From positions 1 through 33,853 of the forward strand of contig DIEK01000055.1 in assembly GCA_002418595.1 (NCBI GenBank): a stretch of 33,853 bases of DNA, in the 5' to 3' direction. This document shows, piece after piece, positions 7,859 through 15,862 of this stretch (position 1 is its first letter; the number at the start of each line of letters is the position of its first letter). Position numbers and translations under genes: made by a program. The notes under the pieces are model-generated. The model made no database searches. It was not told where the DNA came from and saw nothing but the letters and a program-made list of their open reading frames with translations. The stretch is from Candidatus Omnitrophica bacterium UBA5776 (GTDB lineage Bacteria; Omnitrophota; Gorgyraeia; Gygaellales; Profunditerraquicolaceae).

Positions 7859-9142
7859 ATGACCACACAATTGGAAGCCGCTAAAAAAGGGAAGAGCACC
7901 GTTTTGTTAAGGAAGACGGCGTCCCTGGAAGGTGTGTCGTCCGCTCAACTGCTTAAAAACCTGGCCGCCGGCAAGGCGGTAATACCTAATAACAACAGGC
8001 GGACATTGAGGAAGCCCTGCGCTATCGGCGGGGGACTGCGCACGAAGATAAACGCCAATATCGGCACCTCCACGGATAAGATAGACCTGAAAAAGGAAAC
8101 GGCCAAACTCGAACTGGCTGTGCGCCTGGGGGCGGACGCCGTGATGGATCTCAGTGAAGGCGGAGATCTTCGTTATATCAGAAAAAAACTGCTGGAGAAA
8201 TGCCCGGTGCCGTTCGGCACGGTCCCGGTGTACGAGATGGCCGCCATTGCCGACAAGCGGTCCGGCGATCCTTTGAAGTTCAACGCCGACGATATGCTGG
8301 CAGTTCTGGAATCCCAGGCGCGCGACGGGGTGGATTTCTTTACCATTCACGCCGGCGTGACCCGGGAGAATGTCGGCCTGCTGAAAAAGAGACCGCGCAT
8401 ACTGCCGGTGGTTTCGCGGGGAGGAGCGATACTCTTCGCCTGGATGCACCTGCACCGCAGGCAAAATCTTTTCCTGGAGAATTTTGACAAAATCCTGGAA
8501 ATCGCATATAATTATGACATTACGCTAAGCCTGGGCGACGGGTTAAGGCCTGGTTCCATCCTTGACGCTACCGACGCGGCGCAAATAGGCGAGCTAAAAA
8601 CTCTCGCCGAGCTCGCCGCCAGGGCCAGGCGCAGGAATGTTCAGGTGATGATAGAAGGGCCGGGGCATGTTCCGCTGAACGATATAGCCAGGAACGTCCG
8701 CCTGCAGAAAAAGATATGCCGGGGCGCGCCTTTTTACGTCCTCGGTCCGCTGGTGACCGATATCGCCGCCGGTTATGATCACATAAGCGGCGCCATCGGC
8801 GGGGCGGTCGCCGCCGCAAACGGCGCGGATTTCCTTTGCTACGTAACGCCGGCCGAGCACCTGCGCCATCCCGGGCTGGAAGACGTCAGGGAAGGGGTGG
8901 TGGCCTCCAAGATCGCCGCTCATGCCGCCGACATTGCCAAAGGTCTGCCGGGCGCTCTGATACCGGATAAGCGGATCTCGCGGGCCAGGGCCCGTATGGA
9001 CTGGAAAACGCAGTTGCAACTCGCGCTTGACCCGGAAAAGGCGGCAGCCTACAGGAAATCCTCATTACCGGGGATATCGGAAGTCTGCACTATGTGCGGT
9101 AAATATTGTTCGATCAGGCTGGTAAAACGCTGTTTGAAATGA
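7859..9142 (+). CDS. thiC: Phosphomethylpyrimidine synthase
   Basis: Radical SAM enzyme that rearranges aminoimidazole ribotide into HMP phosphate for thiamine. At 427 residues it is the short form typical of anaerobes and archaea, without the long N-terminal extension. Segments KINANIGTS, MDLSEGGDLRYIR, FTIHAGV, SRGGAILFAWM and EGPGHVPL match the family. The C-terminal cluster motif is CTMCGKYC, a CX2CX3C arrangement one residue shorter than the CX2CX4C of the long enzymes. GGGGGA lies nine bases before the ATG. The 77 bases between thiE and thiC show no TPP riboswitch. Confidence 0.96.
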   Translation: MTTQLEAAKKGKSTVLLRKTASLEGVSSAQLLKNLAAGKAVIPNNNRRTLRKPCAIGGGLRTKINANIGTSTDKIDLKKETAKLELAVRLGADAVMDLSEGGDLRYIRKKLLEKCPVPFGTVPVYEMAAIADKRSGDPLKFNADDMLAVLESQARDGVDFFTIHAGVTRENVGLLKKRPRILPVVSRGGAILFAWMHLHRRQNLFLENFDKILEIAYNYDITLSLGDGLRPGSILDATDAAQIGELKTLAELAARARRRNVQVMIEGPGHVPLNDIARNVRLQKKICRGAPFYVLGPLVTDIAAGYDHISGAIGGAVAAANGADFLCYVTPAEHLRHPGLEDVREGVVASKIAAHAADIAKGLPGALIPDKRISRARARMDWKTQLQLALDPEKAAAYRKSSLPGISEVCTMCGKYCSIRLVKRCLK

Positions 9143-9168
9143 ATACGGACTTGTTCGCGTGGTTTCAC

Positions 9169-9188
9169 GCGGCCGGCGTTCCGGCCGC
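9169..9188 (+). terminator. GC-rich hairpin after thiC
   Basis: A perfect 8-bp stem GCGGCCGG / CCGGCCGC encloses the loop CGTT. It lies between the thiC stop and the tRNA. No T-run follows (ACATATAG), so it may be a Rho-independent terminator of poor quality, an RNA-processing signal or simply a stabilising 3' end. Confidence 0.4.
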
Positions 9189-9205
9189 ACATATAGAGCA
9201 TTCAT

Positions 9206-9276
9206 GCGGGTGTAATTCAGTGGCAGAATAACAGCTTCCCAAGCTGTGTATGGCGGTTCGATTCCGCTCACCCGCT
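9206..9276 (+). tRNA. tRNA-Gly (anticodon CCC)
   Basis: A complete cloverleaf can be folded: acceptor GCGGGTG / CACCCGC, anticodon stem ACAGC / GCTGT with loop TTCCCAA (anticodon CCC at 9238-9240), and T arm GGCGG-TTCGATT-CCGCT with one G-U pair. The discriminator is T9276 and CCA is not encoded. It decodes GGG glycine codons. Confidence 0.95.
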
Positions 9277-9296
9277 CTTTTCCTTTACTTGCGCGG

Positions 9297-10004
9297 ATGC
9301 AGAAAAAAAATGAACACGTTTCCAGGCCTGTTCCGCTTCGGCTGGATAAGGCAATCGTCTGTTTATGCGCTTTCCTTGTCTGCGGCTGCGCGGGCCTGCC
9401 TCGGGTACCGGAAGCCCCGCCTTCCGCCTCTTTGCCCGGTAAATACCATAAGATAGCCGGCGGGCAGACCCTCTGGGAGATATCCCGCGTTTATTCCATT
9501 CCGCTCGACACCCTGGTAAAAATCAATAACATCTCCGATTCCGAATGCATAAAAGAAGGTCAGCTGCTTTTTATCCCCGAAGAAAAGGGCAGCGCTCCGC
9601 TTCCAGCGCCTTCCGGGACGCTTCAGGACGAAGACTTCTCCTGGCCGGTAAAAGGCAGGGTTATTTCTTCTTTCGGGCGGTATTCCAAGGGTATGTTGAA
9701 TAAGGGCATTCACATACAGGCGTCGATGAACGCCCCGGTCCTGGCCGCGCGCAGCGGCAAAATAGTATTCGCCTCTTCCGGGTTTTACGGATTCGGCAAG
9801 ACGCTGATCATCTCTCACGGCGACGGGCTTTCCACCGTTTACGGCAGGAATTCCGAACTTCTGGTAAAAAAAGGAGATTATATAAAAAAAGGCGCTTTGA
9901 TCGCCAGGGTGGGGCGCGCCGGCAGGGACAAACTGCCGTATCTTCATTTCGAGATAAGGAAAAAGCAGACGGCCCAAAATCCGTATTTTTACTTGCCAGG
10001 TTGA
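9297..10004 (+). CDS. NlpD-like lipoprotein: LysM plus degenerate M23/LytM domain
   Basis: Probable envelope lipoprotein that binds peptidoglycan and may activate cell-wall amidases. From ATG 9297 the protein has 235 residues: a signal with lipobox VCGC (Cys31), a LysM domain (about 47-92, YHKIAGGQTLWEIS to LLFIPE), and a LytM/M23 domain (about 115-235). The catalytic M23 residues are missing: the usual HxGxD region reads NKGIHIQA and the HLHFE motif reads YLHFE. This resembles NlpD and EnvC, which regulate amidases instead of cutting. An upstream in-frame ATG at 9246 lies inside the tRNA and is rejected. Confidence 0.82.
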   Translation: MQKKNEHVSRPVPLRLDKAIVCLCAFLVCGCAGLPRVPEAPPSASLPGKYHKIAGGQTLWEISRVYSIPLDTLVKINNISDSECIKEGQLLFIPEEKGSAPLPAPSGTLQDEDFSWPVKGRVISSFGRYSKGMLNKGIHIQASMNAPVLAARSGKIVFASSGFYGFGKTLIISHGDGLSTVYGRNSELLVKKGDYIKKGALIARVGRAGRDKLPYLHFEIRKKQTAQNPYFYLPG

Positions 10005-10020
10005 GCCGGTGGTATATAAT
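9993..10020 (+). promoter_or_regulatory. Probable sigma-70-type promoter for the ATPase gene
   Basis: TTGCCA (9993-9998) and a perfect TATAAT (10015-10020) are separated by 16 bases. Transcription would begin near 10027, giving a leader of about 100 bases that is AT-rich and otherwise featureless (10005-10125). Confidence 0.45.
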
Positions 10021-10125
10021 ATAATAATAGTAATATGTAAGATTACGCCGCGCTAAAATTACTGAAAATTTTCCCGGCAGTTTTACGCTACGCGATGTTA
10101 AAGGCCTTATTTTAGTTAAATAACA

Positions 10126-11724
10126 ATGAAAGAAGAATTATTCTGGGATAGACGGGAATACCTGGATATCCTGGCTAAACGTATAAGAGATTTTAAAGAG
10201 GGTTACAGGCAGAACATAGCGCTGATAGGCTATGAATCCTGCGGAAAGTCCACCCTCATACGGGCTCTTGTGCGTAAATGCCAGGACGGCAGGCTGATCA
10301 TATTATACCTGGAGACCAGACCGGAAAACTTCGAGGGTTTTGCCAGGCGCTTCATAGGGGCACTGCTTTATAATTTCCTCTCCGCGGGAGTCGTCCCGGT
10401 CAAGGAAGACATCGATTTCCTCGTCGCCAAAGCCGAAAAATACATCCCGCGCACTTCGGCAGCCGTCAAGAAATTCCTTTCGGAAATAAAAACCAAACGC
10501 TCAAAAAGTTCTTTTTTTCAGCCGCTGCTTTCTCTGCTTGACGTTATAACCGAAGAAACCGGCAAATCCTGCGTGGTGGTGCTGGACGAGTTCCTTGAAC
10601 TGGAGAAGCTGGGTATTCACAGCCTCTACGAGGAATGGTCGAAAAAACTGATCACGCAGAAGAAGGTAATGTATATACTGTCCAGCTCCGCCGTTTCCAG
10701 GACCAAAGAGGTGCTGGCCAGGGATCTGTCCCTGCTTTTCGGCAATTTCGAGACGATATCGGTAGAAAACTTCGCCAACGACGCGAGCGAAGCGTTCCTC
10801 ACGGAGCGTTTCCGCGGCCTGAAACAGATCGAGAACGGCTGGAAGGGATTCCTGGTGCATTTTACAGGCGGCTCGCCGTTTTATTTGACCGCCGTAAGCG
10901 AGGCCGTCATCAAGTCTCCGGGAGCGGGGCTGGTTGATATCCTGGAGAAACTGATGTGCGAACCGTGCGGAATACTTTTTCAAAAATATTCCGCAGTCAT
11001 GCAAAAGCTTTCTTCCGCGGCCTGCGGGCGTGATTACGTTCAGCTCGCGCATTCGATAGCCGGCGGCCATAACAAAATACGGGACTTGGGTCATCTGCTC
11101 GGCAAAAAGCGCGCGGAATTGAACAACCGTATCGCTTACCTGCTGGACAATGATATAGTCCTGAAGGCCGGGGAATTCCTGCAGTTTACCGACAGGATGT
11201 TCGGTTTCTGGCTGAAATTCGTCCATCGGGGGAAGAACCTTTCTTTCTCCCCGGACGATAAAACGCAGAAAGAAGAATTCCGCAGCCGGCTCAAGGAAGA
11301 CATCAGCGCGTTTATCAAGGACACGCGGAAACCCGTGCAGGAACGTGTTACGGAACTGCTCGGACTTTTCCAGGACGACGTGATACAGATCGAACGCCGG
11401 AAGATCCGGCTCGCGCAGTTCCGCGAGATAAAACCGCTGGAGTTCGGAGCCGGAGGGGTAAGGGATGGCGTGATAGGGAGGTCGGGCGATGCTTTATGGA
11501 TAATGGGGTTCAAGAATGAACCGGTCACCGAGGACGACATTACCGCCTTCGCTAAGGAATGCCGCAAGTACAGGAACAAACTGGACAAAAAGATATTAGT
11601 GGCTCTCCACGATGTGGAAACCAATGCCCGTTTGAGAGCGCTGGAAGAGAAGATCATAACCTGGAACCTCGAGAATATAAATCAGCTTTTTGATATATTT
11701 CACCGCCCCAGAGTGGTGGTTTGA
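10126..11724 (+). CDS. Archaeal-type/STAND-like ATPase with C-terminal nuclease-like domain
   Basis: A 532-residue P-loop ATPase of the kind called archaeal ATPase (ATPase_2 / DUF234 group). Walker A is GYESCGKS at 35-42, and Walker B is VVVLDEF at 150-156 with D154 and E155. The segment FTGGSPFYLTAVSEAV is the typical sensor region of this group. The last 150 residues (from about 380) look like the DUF234 domain, which has a restriction-endonuclease-like fold. The function of these proteins is poorly known. The start ATG has no strong ribosome-binding site. It stands alone behind its own promoter. Confidence 0.75.
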   Translation: MKEELFWDRREYLDILAKRIRDFKEGYRQNIALIGYESCGKSTLIRALVRKCQDGRLIILYLETRPENFEGFARRFIGALLYNFLSAGVVPVKEDIDFLVAKAEKYIPRTSAAVKKFLSEIKTKRSKSSFFQPLLSLLDVITEETGKSCVVVLDEFLELEKLGIHSLYEEWSKKLITQKKVMYILSSSAVSRTKEVLARDLSLLFGNFETISVENFANDASEAFLTERFRGLKQIENGWKGFLVHFTGGSPFYLTAVSEAVIKSPGAGLVDILEKLMCEPCGILFQKYSAVMQKLSSAACGRDYVQLAHSIAGGHNKIRDLGHLLGKKRAELNNRIAYLLDNDIVLKAGEFLQFTDRMFGFWLKFVHRGKNLSFSPDDKTQKEEFRSRLKEDISAFIKDTRKPVQERVTELLGLFQDDVIQIERRKIRLAQFREIKPLEFGAGGVRDGVIGRSGDALWIMGFKNEPVTEDDITAFAKECRKYRNKLDKKILVALHDVETNARLRALEEKIITWNLENINQLFDIFHRPRVVV

Positions 11725-11757
11725 AAGCCGGGGATTTCTGGGCGAGGGGATTCAGCT

Positions 11758-12243
11758 ATGAAGATAGCGGTCATTGCCGATACACATATCACCAGCGGAG
11801 TCGTTCCCCCGGGATTGCTAAGGATAGCCGGGCAGGCCGATATGGTAATACACGCCGGAGACCTGGTGCAGGCGGCCGTCCTTAAGGAACTGAAGAGCGT
11901 GTGCCCGGACGTAAGGGCAGTCTACGGCAATATGGACGGTGAAGAGCTTAAGGCAAAACTGTCCGCCAGGCTGATCATAGACCTGCCGGGAGGTATCAGG
12001 ATAGGGGTTATGCACGGATGGGGGGCGCCTGCCGGGCTGCTGGATATCGTCGAGTCGGAATTCAGGGGCAAGAACGTGCAGATAGCTGTTTACGGGCATT
12101 CTCACCAGCCTTCCAGGGTCGAAAGAAACGGGGTCATTTATTTCAACCCGGGCAGCCCCATGGACAAGGTTTACGCCCCATACAATTCTTACGGGCTTAT
12201 CGAAATCAGAAACGGCGTCGAAGCCAGGATAGTGCGGATATGA
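11758..12243 (+). CDS. YfcE/MJ0936-type metallophosphoesterase
   Basis: Predicted dimetal phosphodiesterase of the Vps29/YfcE family, 161 residues, full length. The five metal-binding blocks are visible: IADTH, HAGD, YGNMD, MHGW and YGHSHQP, followed by NPGSP. The natural substrate is unknown for most members. Its stop overlaps the next start by ATGA, so it is translated together with the HIT gene. Confidence 0.9.
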   Translation: MKIAVIADTHITSGVVPPGLLRIAGQADMVIHAGDLVQAAVLKELKSVCPDVRAVYGNMDGEELKAKLSARLIIDLPGGIRIGVMHGWGAPAGLLDIVESEFRGKNVQIAVYGHSHQPSRVERNGVIYFNPGSPMDKVYAPYNSYGLIEIRNGVEARIVRI

Positions 12244-12725
12244 CGGACGTGAAAAAGCTCTGGGCTCCCTGGAGGGCGGCGTATTTGCGGCCTGCCGCCG
12301 GGCGGCGAAAGACGCAAGGATGTATTTTTTGCGCCGCGGTTAATGACCCGCGCAAGAATATGGTATTCGCCTCCAACAAGAAGGCTTTCGCCGTGCTGAA
12401 CATCTATCCTTACAACAACGGACATGTAATGGTGGCTCCCCGCAGGCACGTGGCGGACATCGGCGGTTTAAACGCTGAAGAAGCGGACGGTCTTTTTTCC
12501 CTGCTCAAGGATGTCCGGCTGTTGTTGAAGACCAAACTGGGGCCGGAGGGATTCAATATCGGAATAAACGAAGGCAGGGCCGCCGGAGCGGGGATTCCCG
12601 GGCATCTGCACATACACGTCGTGCCGCGCTGGACCGGAGACACCAATTTCATGCCGGTTGTCTCCGGAACCAAAGTCATTCCCCAGTCCCTTGAAGAACT
12701 GCTTGAATTATTGAGAAAGAAATGA
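12240..12725 (+). CDS. HIT-family hydrolase/Ap4A phosphorylase-like
   Basis: Nucleotide hydrolase or transferase acting on adenosine polyphosphates. The 161-residue protein has KLWAPWRAAYL near the start and GCIFC, both features of the Ap4A-phosphorylase-like branch, and the histidine triad GHLHIHVVPRW near residue 120. ATG 12240 is chosen because it overlaps the upstream stop by ATGA and gives the family-typical WAPWR start; the frame is open much further upstream, but that part is antisense-like and not conserved. It lies seven bases before dgt. Confidence 0.88.
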   Translation: MTDVKKLWAPWRAAYLRPAAGRRKTQGCIFCAAVNDPRKNMVFASNKKAFAVLNIYPYNNGHVMVAPRRHVADIGGLNAEEADGLFSLLKDVRLLLKTKLGPEGFNIGINEGRAAGAGIPGHLHIHVVPRWTGDTNFMPVVSGTKVIPQSLEELLELLRKK

Positions 12726-12732
12726 GGGCTGT

Positions 12733-13866
12733 TTGAATAAAAGAGAGACCGAAGATATACTGCTGGCCCCTTACGCGATGAAAAGCCGGCGCAGCAGAGG
12801 ACGCGTGCACAAGGAAGCCGAACATCCTTACCGCTCCGCCTACCAGCGCGACAGGGACAGGATAGTGCATTCTGCCGCGTTCAGGCGCCTGGAATACAAA
12901 ACCCAGGTTTTCGTTATACACGAAAGCGATTATTACCGCACCCGGCTGACGCACAGTTTAGAAGTTTCCCAAATAGCGCGTACCATAGCCGGAGCATTGC
13001 GGCTGAACCGGGATTTGGTGGAAGCTATAGCTCTTGCCCATGACCTTGGGCATACCCCTTTCGGCCATGCCGGGGAAGAGGCCCTGGACGGTTTGATGTC
13101 GGATGAAGGGGGATTCAACCATAACCGGCACGGCCTGCGTGTGGTGGACCAACTGGAAGATAAATATCCGGACTTCCCGGGATTGAACCTCACATACGAG
13201 GTCAGGGAAGGCATAATCAGGCATTCCACGGCGTTCGACAAGACGGAAAAAGTGGCGGGGTTCCCGGAGAACGAGACCCCCTCTCTGGAAACGCAGGTCG
13301 TGGATATCGCCGACGAGATAGCTTACGACAATCACGATCTCGACGACGGCCTCGCTTCCGGGCTGCTAAACGAGGAAGAGCTTGAAAAATTACCGATATG
13401 GGATAAAATGTCATCGGGCATCGGCGGAAAGGCGAACGACCAGAAACGCAAATACCTCGTGATAAGATCTCTGATCAATATGCAGGTTACCGATTTGATC
13501 GAAGAGTCCGGGAAGCGCATTGCCGGTATGAATCTAAAGAACGAACGCGACGTGCGCAGCGCGGGAGAGAAAGCCGTGGTTTTCAGTCCGGCTATGCTGA
13601 AGTTAAGACGGCCCTTGAGGGGGTTCCTGATGGATAATCTTTACCATCACTACAGGGTGATGCGTATGAGCAATAAGGCGCGGCGCTTCATAACCCAGCT
13701 TTTCAATCTTTACACGGAGTTTCCGGAGCAGCTGCCGCCGGCTGAACAGGGAAAAATAAACGTTTACGGTAAAAAACAGGTCGTCTGCGATTATATCGCG
13801 GGAATGACGGACAGGTACGCTCTGGATGAATACAAGAAGCTATTTGACCCCTACGAAAAAGTATAA
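12733..13866 (+). CDS. dgt: Deoxyguanosinetriphosphate triphosphohydrolase (dNTPase)
   Basis: HD-domain enzyme that splits dNTPs to deoxynucleoside and triphosphate, controlling the dNTP pool. In 377 residues the metal site is complete: H74 in RLTHSLEV, H103-D104 in LAHDLGHTPFGH, and D194 in IADEIAYDNHD. The start is TTG 12733, with GAGGG five bases upstream. The length fits the shorter bacterial dNTPase type II. It follows the HIT gene and overlaps no gene once the next start is set at 13874. Confidence 0.93.
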   Translation: MNKRETEDILLAPYAMKSRRSRGRVHKEAEHPYRSAYQRDRDRIVHSAAFRRLEYKTQVFVIHESDYYRTRLTHSLEVSQIARTIAGALRLNRDLVEAIALAHDLGHTPFGHAGEEALDGLMSDEGGFNHNRHGLRVVDQLEDKYPDFPGLNLTYEVREGIIRHSTAFDKTEKVAGFPENETPSLETQVVDIADEIAYDNHDLDDGLASGLLNEEELEKLPIWDKMSSGIGGKANDQKRKYLVIRSLINMQVTDLIEESGKRIAGMNLKNERDVRSAGEKAVVFSPAMLKLRRPLRGFLMDNLYHHYRVMRMSNKARRFITQLFNLYTEFPEQLPPAEQGKINVYGKKQVVCDYIAGMTDRYALDEYKKLFDPYEKV

Positions 13867-13873
13867 GATCCTG

Positions 13874-14893
13874 ATGTCGTCGATCCACAGCATTTACCGG
13901 CTGGTGAATTCGACGTATGAGCAAAAAGAGCTGATCATAAGGCTAAGCAGGCTTATCTGCCAGATCTTCAATTCCCGGTATTGCCTGATCATACTCCTCG
14001 ATTCCAGCAAAAAACATTCCATCTTTAAATGTCTCGCCAGCGAGCGCAAAAAATACATCCACGACAAAAAAATGCGGATAACCAATCCGCTGGAGAAAAG
14101 AATAATACGCAAGTCTTCCTCCGTGCGCAAAGGATGGCTTCTGGCGATACCGCTGATAGGCGATGATCTTTTGGGCCTGATGATAATCAAGCGTTACCGC
14201 AACGACGTGCCTTTCGACACCTTCGACCAGGAGATGCTCTCGACGGTGGCGGAGCAGGCGGTGATAGGCATACGCAATCTTCAGCTTTACGAGGAACAGC
14301 AGAAGGTGGTGCTTGGGAGCATAAAGTCACTGGTCACTTTGCTCGATATGCGGGTGCCGCAGGAATACACGCATTCCCAGAATTTCAGCCGGCTGGTGAT
14401 CGCCATAGCCGAACAGATGCACCTGGACGACAAGCAGATCGAGTGCCTTAAATACGCCAGCCTTTTGCACGATACCGGTAAAATAGATATACCTCCGGAG
14501 ATACTCACCAAGACAACCAAACTCACGGCTCGCGAGCTTACCATAATAAAGAACCACCCGTTAAAGGGGGCGCAAATATTACGCCCGCTGCAGATACTCA
14601 AACCCGCGGTCCCCATCATCATGCACCACCACGAAAAATACAACGGCACCGGGTATCCTTCGCGCTTGAAGAAAGGGCAGATCCCTCTGGGCGCCAGGAT
14701 CATGGCGGTCGCAGACGCCTTTGAGGCCATGGTCTATGGCAGGCCTTACGCGGAAAGAAAGGACATCAATTCCGCCATCCGGGAAATCAAGAACAAGAGC
14801 GGTTCGCAGTTCGATCCCAAGGTGGTGGACGCGTTCCTGAAAATAGCGAAAAAATTCAAGGCAAAAAAATACTTGCAAAGCGCGAAACAATAA
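13874..14893 (+). CDS. GAF-like domain plus HD-GYP cyclic-di-GMP phosphodiesterase
   Basis: Signalling enzyme expected to hydrolyse cyclic di-GMP. The 339 residues contain an N-terminal GAF-like sensor (about 1-135) and a C-terminal HD-GYP domain. Catalytic residues seen are H167, H199-D200 in LLHDTGKIDIPPE, H228, H251-H253 with E254 in HHHEKYNGTG, G260-Y261-P262 and D281. All needed metal ligands are present, so it should be active. ATG 13874 avoids a 40-base overlap with dgt that an upstream ATG (13826) would create. Two PilZ proteins, possible c-di-GMP receptors, lie 6 kb downstream. Confidence 0.88.
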   Translation: MSSIHSIYRLVNSTYEQKELIIRLSRLICQIFNSRYCLIILLDSSKKHSIFKCLASERKKYIHDKKMRITNPLEKRIIRKSSSVRKGWLLAIPLIGDDLLGLMIIKRYRNDVPFDTFDQEMLSTVAEQAVIGIRNLQLYEEQQKVVLGSIKSLVTLLDMRVPQEYTHSQNFSRLVIAIAEQMHLDDKQIECLKYASLLHDTGKIDIPPEILTKTTKLTARELTIIKNHPLKGAQILRPLQILKPAVPIIMHHHEKYNGTGYPSRLKKGQIPLGARIMAVADAFEAMVYGRPYAERKDINSAIREIKNKSGSQFDPKVVDAFLKIAKKFKAKKYLQSAKQ

Positions 14894-14902
14894 ACATATA
14901 AT
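14873..14902 (+). promoter_or_regulatory. Probable sigma-70-type promoter for the SPOR-to-aroB operon
   Basis: TTGCAA (14873-14878) and perfect TATAAT (14897-14902) are separated by 18 bases. The promoter lies across the end of the HD-GYP gene, about 95 bases before the next start. Confidence 0.5.
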
Positions 14903-14949
14903 ATTTACCTGTCGGAATAGCACCCTGATTAGTTCAACATCCCGGCATA

Positions 14950-14985
14950 TTCCGGCCGCGCGTGACCGGGATCCTGCGGCCGGAA
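14950..14985 (+). promoter_or_regulatory. 10-bp perfect inverted repeat in the leader of the SPOR gene
   Basis: TTCCGGCCGC (14950-14959) pairs with GCGGCCGGAA (14976-14985) around a 16-base loop. It lies 13 bases before the ATG at 14999, between a promoter and the gene. It could act as an attenuator, as an mRNA-stability element or as a protein-binding site. Confidence 0.4.
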
Positions 14986-14998
14986 ATAACGGAAAGAT

Positions 14999-15604
14999 AT
15001 GGAAAAAGAACAACTGGAACTGTTTTCCGGCTCCGAAAACACCGGCGGCGGAAGCGGCGGCGAAACGAAAGTCTCCGGCGCGTTCCTGCAATACCTGCGC
15101 GCTTATGAGAAGACTGTTTTAATCATAATACTGCTTCTTGCGGTGTCCGTGCTTTCCTTTATCGCCGGAGTGGAAAAAGGCAAGAATTCGGTGTTGAAAC
15201 GCCTGACAGCTTTAAGGCAGCAGCAGGAAAGCCCGGCCCGGCAGGCGCTTCCGGCGGCACAACCTAAGCCCTTAGCCGCTCTTGCGCGTCCTGATCCTGC
15301 AACGGCGCTGCAGAGCCCCGCACAGCAGCCGGCAACGGCCGCGGTATCCCGGCAGACCGTCCGGACAGTTCCGGCGCCCAGGATAAGCGGCAAGTACACC
15401 GTCCAGCTGGCGAGCTATAAATCGAAAGAGCAGGCGTTAAAAGAGGCGCAAATCCTGCAAAAACGCGGACTCGCTCCGGCCGTGATTTACCTGCGGCCTT
15501 ATTACGTGCTTTGCTCGGGCAGCTTTCAGGAAAACCGAACCGCCGAATTGTGGCGTCTGAAATTAAAAAAACAATATCGCGATTGTTATGTAAGGAGGTT
15601 GTAA
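14999..15604 (+). CDS. Membrane protein with C-terminal SPOR domain
   Basis: A 201-residue bitopic protein: cytoplasmic N-terminus (1-38, Gly/Ser-rich), one membrane helix (about 39-60, TVLIIILLLAVSVLSFIAGV), a long Ala/Pro/Gln linker (70-130), then a SPOR domain (about 131-201, YTVQLASYKSKEQAL to YVLCSGSF). SPOR domains bind denuded peptidoglycan at division sites, so a role in division or envelope maintenance (FtsN/DedD-like) is likely. The start has GGAAAG seven bases upstream. Confidence 0.85.
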   Translation: MEKEQLELFSGSENTGGGSGGETKVSGAFLQYLRAYEKTVLIIILLLAVSVLSFIAGVEKGKNSVLKRLTALRQQQESPARQALPAAQPKPLAALARPDPATALQSPAQQPATAAVSRQTVRTVPAPRISGKYTVQLASYKSKEQALKEAQILQKRGLAPAVIYLRPYYVLCSGSFQENRTAELWRLKLKKQYRDCYVRRL

Positions 15605-15605
15605 A

Positions 15606-15851
15606 ATGTCGATCCACCCTTCGTTGAGATCAGCCGGCCAGGATTCCAAACAGCGCTCTGTATTGAAGAGGACTGAGCGCCTGAAGTTAATGCTTTCCAA
15701 GAACCAGTGGAAAGAAGGCGACCGCGTTTGCGGTCTCCCCAAGATCAAGACCGTGAAGATAAGGATCAAGAAAGAAAAGACCGCCAAGGCAGCGGAAGGG
15801 ACCGCGGCCGCAGCCGCTCCGGCCGCAGGCAAAACGGCCGAGAAAAAATAA
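15606..15851 (+). CDS. Small basic protein (PVC-type)
   Basis: An 81-residue, lysine-rich protein beginning MSIHPSLRSAG, followed by RSVLKRTERLKLML, KEGDRVCGLPKIK and a low-complexity Ala/Lys tail. I recognise this as the small basic protein annotated in Chlamydiae, Verrucomicrobia and related phyla; its function is not established, although an RNA or ribosome link has been suggested. The Shine-Dalgarno AAGGAGG lies eight bases before the ATG, one of the strongest in the window, which suggests high expression. It is a useful lineage marker here. Confidence 0.8.
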   Translation: MSIHPSLRSAGQDSKQRSVLKRTERLKLMLSKNQWKEGDRVCGLPKIKTVKIRIKKEKTAKAAEGTAAAAAPAAGKTAEKK

Positions 15852-15862
15852 GGAGCTGTTTT

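Noticed and set aside
9206..9276. tRNA-Gly as attachment site of the provirus
   Set aside because: It is 16 kb from the provirus edge, and no copy of its 3' end is found near 33.8 kb.
9246..9296. Upstream start for the NlpD-like gene
   Set aside because: It would begin inside the tRNA; the lipoprotein signal starts properly from ATG 9297.
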